The notes under the pieces were generated by a model. It had not been told where the DNA came from and searched no databases. It was given only the letters and a program-made list of their open reading frames with translations. A DNA stretch of 11,906 nucleotides. Origin: Physocladia obscura (lineage: Eukaryota; Chytridiomycota; Chytridiomycetes; Chytridiales; Chytriomycetaceae). Positions within the stretch are counted from its first letter, which is position 1, and every line of letters starts with the position of its first letter. Below, piece after piece: positions 8,123 to 11,906 of this stretch. The stretch spans positions 1 through 11,906 of the forward strand of contig JADGJH010001109.1 of NCBI GenBank assembly GCA_027596945.1, in the 5' to 3' direction. Position numbers and translations under genes: made by a program.

Positions 8123-9343
8123 TCATCTGAAGTCTAAAACAACCTTACGGCCCTTGGAGCCCACAACATCAAACACACCATCACCGGCTTCTCTTCCTCC
8201 GACTGTCCCTACTGTAGGCTCAAATTTTTCAATTGGCCAATCCACTCCAGATAAAAAAACATCGCTTGTGCCAGAAACTGTGAAGTGCCCTTTATACTTA
8301 GAGCAGATGATATCAATTTGCCCGTTCCGTGACTCAATATCATGTCTAACTGGCTGTAAATTTCGTGACACTGATGGATAAAGCGCAAACCTCAAAGGCC
8401 CTATTTCGTTTAAGGCAGAAAACTGAAAATATTTCGAAAATATTCCTTCCACCGTGCCACCGCTACCGCCTCCATATTTCAATGCTTTCAATTCTATTTT
8501 GGTTGCCGAAATATCAGACGCGTAAATTGACCCTTTACTGCCACCTGTGGAGAGGGTGACTACTTGAGCAGCATTGATGGGTGTAGCAAATTGAATGACA
8601 CCAGAATTCGTGAAAACAACCGACACTGACGTGTTGATGTTTGGACCAGAGTACATGAGATTCGCGTTTTTTGCTGTCATAGAAAAAGAAGATAATTCAC
8701 ATGGAACAGTGATGAATAGCTCTGGTCGGACATTTGCTGAGACAGGAAGCCAGGCGGATTTATACACTGGCGAAATAACATAAGTCGTGGCCATGGTATC
8801 GCCGCTGTTACTGGAAGTATCGAGCGATATTTTGGCGGCGATTGCGGTTTGCGAAAACGACAGCAGCGGGAGAAACGAAAACAGGTTGTTTTTCCTCTCG
8901 GTGCGGGGTAATGCCGTTGAAAAACTTATAATTTTCGTATTGCTTGAAGAGCTCTGCATCACGCGAACGTTGAAGTCGCCTTTAATTGATATTGCTGATA
9001 TTAGTGCCGCTTGCCACTTGAAAGTTTCCAATTTAGTGCTTGCTGAAATCTCGGGAGTAGCCAATAACGCCCGAAAAGTCCATACAGACAAAATCAATAA
9101 AGAAAATCCGGCAATAAGTATATCGAATGCCCGTTGATTATGTGTGCTATATGCCAATGAATACGCTGATCGCACAACTGGATGATACTCGCTGTGTGAA
9201 TCGGGCTGCGAAGATGACTGGCTCCAAATCTGTAATTGGGACTGAGATTGTGAATCAGATGATATCGATATTGATGATGAGGGTGATATAGATGATGATT
9301 CTAGTTCATCGTTGTCCAGCAGGGAGATTGTTTCATTTAGCAT
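8123..9343 (-). CDS. Predicted single-pass membrane protein with beta-solenoid-like ectodomain
   Basis: An intronless 406-residue frame. The ATG at 9343 is fixed by an in-frame TAA six bases upstream. Residues 1-70 are polar and rich in Ser, Gln and Asp. Residues 73-95 form one strongly hydrophobic helix, FDILIAGFSLLILSVWTF then RALLA, with no cleavage-type signal ahead of it, so a type II signal anchor fits. Residues from about 105 are rich in beta-branched residues with recurring short strands and turns such as TNSGVIQF, STGGSKGSIYAS, RNGQIDI and GTSDVFLSG. This recalls the parallel beta-helix of DUF4097-type putative adhesins; the assignment is by pattern only. KYGGGSGGTVEG at about 289-300 is a flexible loop. 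Only two Cys are present (215, 347). Role unknown; the cell surface or the endomembrane lumen is likely. CpG is densest near the 5' end, as in the other genes, supporting a live gene. Confidence 0.8.
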   Translation of the reverse strand: MLNETISLLDNDELESSSISPSSSISISSDSQSQSQLQIWSQSSSQPDSHSEYHPVVRSAYSLAYSTHNQRAFDILIAGFSLLILSVWTFRALLATPEISASTKLETFKWQAALISAISIKGDFNVRVMQSSSSNTKIISFSTALPRTERKNNLFSFLPLLSFSQTAIAAKISLDTSSNSGDTMATTYVISPVYKSAWLPVSANVRPELFITVPCELSSFSMTAKNANLMYSGPNINTSVSVVFTNSGVIQFATPINAAQVVTLSTGGSKGSIYASDISATKIELKALKYGGGSGGTVEGIFSKYFQFSALNEIGPLRFALYPSVSRNLQPVRHDIESRNGQIDIICSKYKGHFTVSGTSDVFLSGVDWPIEKFEPTVGTVGGREAGDGVFDVVGSKGRKVVLDFR

Positions 9344-9350
9344 CTCTTAG

Positions 9351-9360
9351 TTTTTTTTTT
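9351..9360 (-). promoter_or_regulatory. A10 tract just upstream of the membrane-protein start codon
   Basis: On the minus strand ten A residues lie 8-17 bases before the ATG at 9343. Poly(dA:dT) tracts are common nucleosome-depleting promoter elements and also occur in leaders. Read on the plus strand, the T10-GCTCAG at 9351-9366 resembles a 3' splice site, but no exon that I recognise follows. Confidence 0.25.
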
Positions 9361-9400
9361 GCTCAGTCAAATCAAAATTCTGCTTTTTGTAATCCTCTAA

Positions 9401-9733
9401 CAAACTATAACATCCACAATATCATCCTTTCACAAATCTCTTTGTAATAATAATTTTGTCAATTTCTTCAAAACTTCCACTGGCAACAATCCAAGTATCC
9501 ATTATAAAAGGAGGAATACAAAACCTAAATTTTCACAGTCTGATATGTATTTTAAATTTTTCCAATTAGAGTCTAAAGGTAAGGCAACTCTAGCACCTTC
9601 ATGGCATACAATTCCAGCTTATTGGTAGACTGGCAAGAACATCTATGACATAGTTGCAATGTTCCTATATTTCTCCAACACCTACACAGCTAAATACATG
9701 ATCTCAAATAGTCTTAAATTATTGTTTTTTTAA
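9401..9733 (+). pseudogene. Possible fossil reading frame, unknown
   Basis: The plus frame between TAA 9398-9400 and TAA 9731-9733 is 110 codons long with one internal stop (TAG 9626-9628). It includes protein-like stretches such as MYFKFFQLESKGKATLAPSW and TGKNIYDIVAMFLYFSNTY. I recognise no family. There is no CpG and no ATG at the start, so a decayed mobile-element fragment is more likely than a gene; chance is possible. Confidence 0.25.
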
Positions 9734-10256
9734 TGCTGAAAAATCAAGGTTAGTGGTCAAACAAATTGAAGGTTCAAAGTGGCTAAGACTCAAATTGTGG
9801 AAATAAGGAGTATTGGCAATTACAGGGTTATTTTGGCCCTCTTAGAAGGGAAACTACTATTTTGTGGATGTTTACAGTCTTTACTAAAACTCCATAGGGA
9901 ACAAATATACAACAGCAATATTGAAATTTTTGAGTTCCTGTGAATAGTTTCATCATAAATCAAAACCAAATCCTTCTATTGAAAGTGTCATAAGGCTATT
10001 AGAACAAGTCAAAAAAAGTAGTGTAGTAAGCTAAGAATTGGCAATAATTAAAGTTATTGTCAAACCTTTTTATTGACAAGATCTGCCAAAAAAATTTAGC
10101 AAAAGCCTCTGTTAAAAGGGATTCAGAATTACAAATGCTAAGCTATTGGCTAACATATTCAAGACAAGCTTGAAAGATAGATGGCTGGTTTGAAATTTGA
10201 CAGGAGTTGTATTGGAGGATATTGGCTTGCAAGGTTATAGTTACAATTTTGTTGAG
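9734..10256. other. Gene desert, nothing supported
   Basis: AT-rich and free of CpG. The minus strand may continue the remnant at 10257-10529, but I find no motif. Confidence 0.4.
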
Positions 10257-10529
10257 TTAGAAGATGAAATATGCTGTTGGCAACTGCAGCCCATGTTCAA
10301 ATAATTCTATCAACTGAGTTGGTGGATCTTTTTTGATTAAGAATTCATAAGGAGTGGAATCATCTTTCTGGATTACATGACCTAAGTATCCCAAGCAATT
10401 GGAAATGCATCAAATTGATACCCAGTCCTTCCAATACATTTTGCACTTTTTGGATAAATGGTCCCAATTCCAACAAGTGAAGTAAATTTGGAATGTAACA
10501 GGTTGGAAACAGATATAAGGTTCTGGTGA
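10257..10529 (-). pseudogene. Decayed retroelement-like Cys/His frame, copy 2
   Basis: The minus frame from 10529 to TAA 10259-10257 is 91 codons long with one internal stop, TGA 10412-10410. In order it reads SPEPYICFQPVTFQ, then CWNWDHLSKKCKMYWKDW, the stop, CISNCLGYLGHVIQKDD, STPYEFLIKKDPP and TQLIELFEHGLQLPTAYFI. CWNWDHLSKKC gives the C-x4-H-x4-C half of a Gag-type zinc knuckle; the position of the first Cys is Tyr (TAC, one change from TGC). Bases 10426-10476 are the copy matching 412-462. The internal TGA could be a decayed CGA. A retrotransposon Gag origin is inferred and the downstream part is unrecognised. Confidence 0.4.
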
Positions 10530-11589
10530 GTATTAGAAGAGTAGTAGTAGTTTTGCTAGTAGCTGTATTGGCTTGAGTCAACTATTTCAATACTTTGTAT
10601 ATCAGAACTAAATAACAAGAGTTCAAGATAGAAGTATGCAATGTAGTTGGAGTTAAAGTTTAATACTTAATAAAAACTTTTATTTAAAAATGATCAATAA
10701 TAAAATGAAGGAAAGAGTTTGGGTTTAAATAATTTTGAAGTGGAAAGCAAAAGAATGAAAAAGGCTAGAAGATGTTTCAAAAGAAAAATTTCAAAAGAAA
10801 AATGGTTTGAAAGTTGTTAGAAATCAGTTGGAAATTGCTTGAATTGTTTTTGAATATTCAAAGTTAATTGAAGGCATGAGATAATTCTGAAGAAAATTAG
10901 ATTAATAATATAATTTTCATCAATAATAAAGAAAAGAGAATTTCACATGAAAATCCTTACCACATACATTCATAACATAGATTACAACACTATTCTAACT
11001 TTGTCTTTCACATATGAATAATTTCTTTTGCCAAGAAATTGGTCTTGTAATCAAAGTTGAGGCATAAGGATTGAAGTACAAAGGTTTTGAGGCATGAAAT
11101 TGGGCAAATTTGAAAAGAAGTTCTATTCTTGGAAATAAATAACAAGATTTAGATAAGATATTAGGTTAATAAGAGGGAAAAAGTGACAGGCACACTAAAA
11201 ATACCCCAAAACTCCCCAGTTGTTGCAGCTGCAATAATTATATTGCTTTGATGTGTTCCCATTGTTTGTTTCCTGCTCCAGCAAAATTAACATCAACCAA
11301 AAACAAACTGTTTGTCCTTAGAATACCAACTTGAGCTCCAAAAGACTATCACAATTATGTTGGTATAGTTATTTCACATTGAGAGGCCAGTGATCATCAT
11401 ATTTTGCAAGTTGCACAGTTTCTGTACACTTTCATTATTGTACATCTTTTCTCTTTTGTCAATTCCAGTTCGGTGCTAATGTTCAATAATTGAAAAAAGG
11501 AAGTTTTTGAAATTTGGATCAAAATGAGTTTTTGGTTTCCTTTCATTTATGTGGAATTTGATTGATCAAAATAATCATTTTATACCTGA
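10530..11589. other. Gene desert with a strand-skewed, A/G-rich section
   Basis: No gene is supported. Roughly 10610-11170 has far more G than C on the plus strand (about 37 G to 8 C in 10681-10860, counted by eye) and is very A-rich. A plus frame at 10690-10884 has two TGA and one TAA but looks helical and charged between them. The only CpG is at 11471-11472. Confidence 0.4.
10775..10802 (+). repeat. Perfect 14-bp tandem repeat, two units
   Basis: TTTCAAAAGAAAAA occurs twice in direct succession, at 10775-10788 and 10789-10802. It is a simple slippage-type duplication in A-rich DNA. Confidence 0.8.
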
Positions 11590-11808
11590 GTTAATGAAGC
11601 CACAAATATGAAATATCTTTGAGGGAGCATCTTGATAAAGATTCTGCAGGCTTCTGGATGCTCACAAATCCAATTTAACACTACTGGAATAAATTTTTCA
11701 CAAGAAAATCCAGCCCAATTTATTACAGCTATTTTCAATGTGAATGGGACAGAAAAAAGTGCAGTAAATTACAGTTTCATTTTTCATGGACACCTATTTT
11801 CAATGTGA
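11590..11808 (+). pseudogene. Possible fossil reading frame, unknown
   Basis: The plus frame following TGA 11587-11589 runs 72 codons to TGA 11806-11808 with one internal TGA (11620-11622). It contains GSILIKILQASG, FNTTGINFSQENPAQF and AIFNVNGTEKSAVNYSF. I recognise no family. All three stops are TGA, compatible with CGA decay. It overlaps the 30-bp direct repeat. Confidence 0.2.
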
Positions 11809-11823
11809 ATGGGACAGAAAAAA
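11729..11823 (+). repeat. 30-bp perfect direct repeat, 65-bp period
   Basis: The 30 bases at 11729-11758, beginning CTATTTTCAATGTG and ending GGGACAGAAAAAA, recur exactly at 11794-11823. The 35 bases between and the sequence after are not similar. A young local duplication or two copies of a short element end would explain it. Confidence 0.85.
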
Positions 11824-11906
11824 AATTGTGTTTTTCAATAAATGATAAATACTTATTATACTGAAAATACTGATCTTCCACCAACAGTATATTCTGCATC
11901 AAACCC

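Noticed and set aside
10360..10581. 73-codon minus frame without any internal stop, over the Cys/His remnant
   Set aside because: The frame carrying the Cys/His motif shared with 412-462 is a different one, so this one is a shadow.
3629..11906. Classical repeat-induced point mutation as in Neurospora
   Set aside because: That process mainly converts CpA to TpA. Here CA and TG remain abundant while CpG is missing, which fits CpG-context mutation better.
1..11906. tRNA, rRNA, CRISPR, bacterial-type operons or Shine-Dalgarno sites
   Set aside because: No tRNA-like box pair, rRNA-like or spaced-repeat sequence is visible, and the spliceosomal introns show the DNA is eukaryotic nuclear.

Overview
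The window looks like nuclear DNA of a eukaryote with short spliceosomal introns. Five introns of 50-59 nt can be placed; they have GT donors and AG acceptors, and two have a CTAAT-type branch site. A CRP-type two-LIM protein, compact introns and long AT-rich intergenic DNA would suit an early-diverging fungus or another opisthokont or amoebozoan. I cannot name the organism. I recognise no prokaryotic operon, tRNA, rRNA or CRISPR array.

Layout. Positions 1-481 hold decayed sequence, including a short remnant with a retroelement-like Cys/His motif. Positions 482-2666 (minus) are a two-exon gene for an unrecognised 710-residue protein with a helical N-terminal half and a Ser/Thr/Asn-rich tail. 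Its ATG lies 21 bp from the ATG of a divergent plus-strand gene (2688-3628). That gene has five exons and encodes a 239-residue protein with two complete LIM domains. Positions 3629-8122 are a 4.5 kb gene desert containing a broken DDE transposase copy (about 4082-4755), a 78-bp tandem duplication and a long, nearly open frame with a Cys-Glu-Gln repeat. Positions 8123-9343 (minus) are an intronless gene for a 406-residue single-pass membrane protein with a probable beta-solenoid ectodomain. Positions 9344-11906 are again gene-free, with further decayed frames, a second (inverted) copy of the Cys/His remnant and a 30-bp direct repeat.

The strongest window-wide signal is compositional. CpG is almost absent from the deserts: I find one between 5762 and 8020 and one between 9344 and 11906. 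It is abundant at the 5' ends of the genes, about 40 in 2101-2520 alone. This resembles CpG islands in a genome where CpG is lost by methylation and deamination or by a targeted mutation process, and several stops in the fossil frames are TGA, as CGA decay would give.

The divergent pair at 2666/2688 very probably shares one promoter. Beyond that I see no functional link among the three intact genes.
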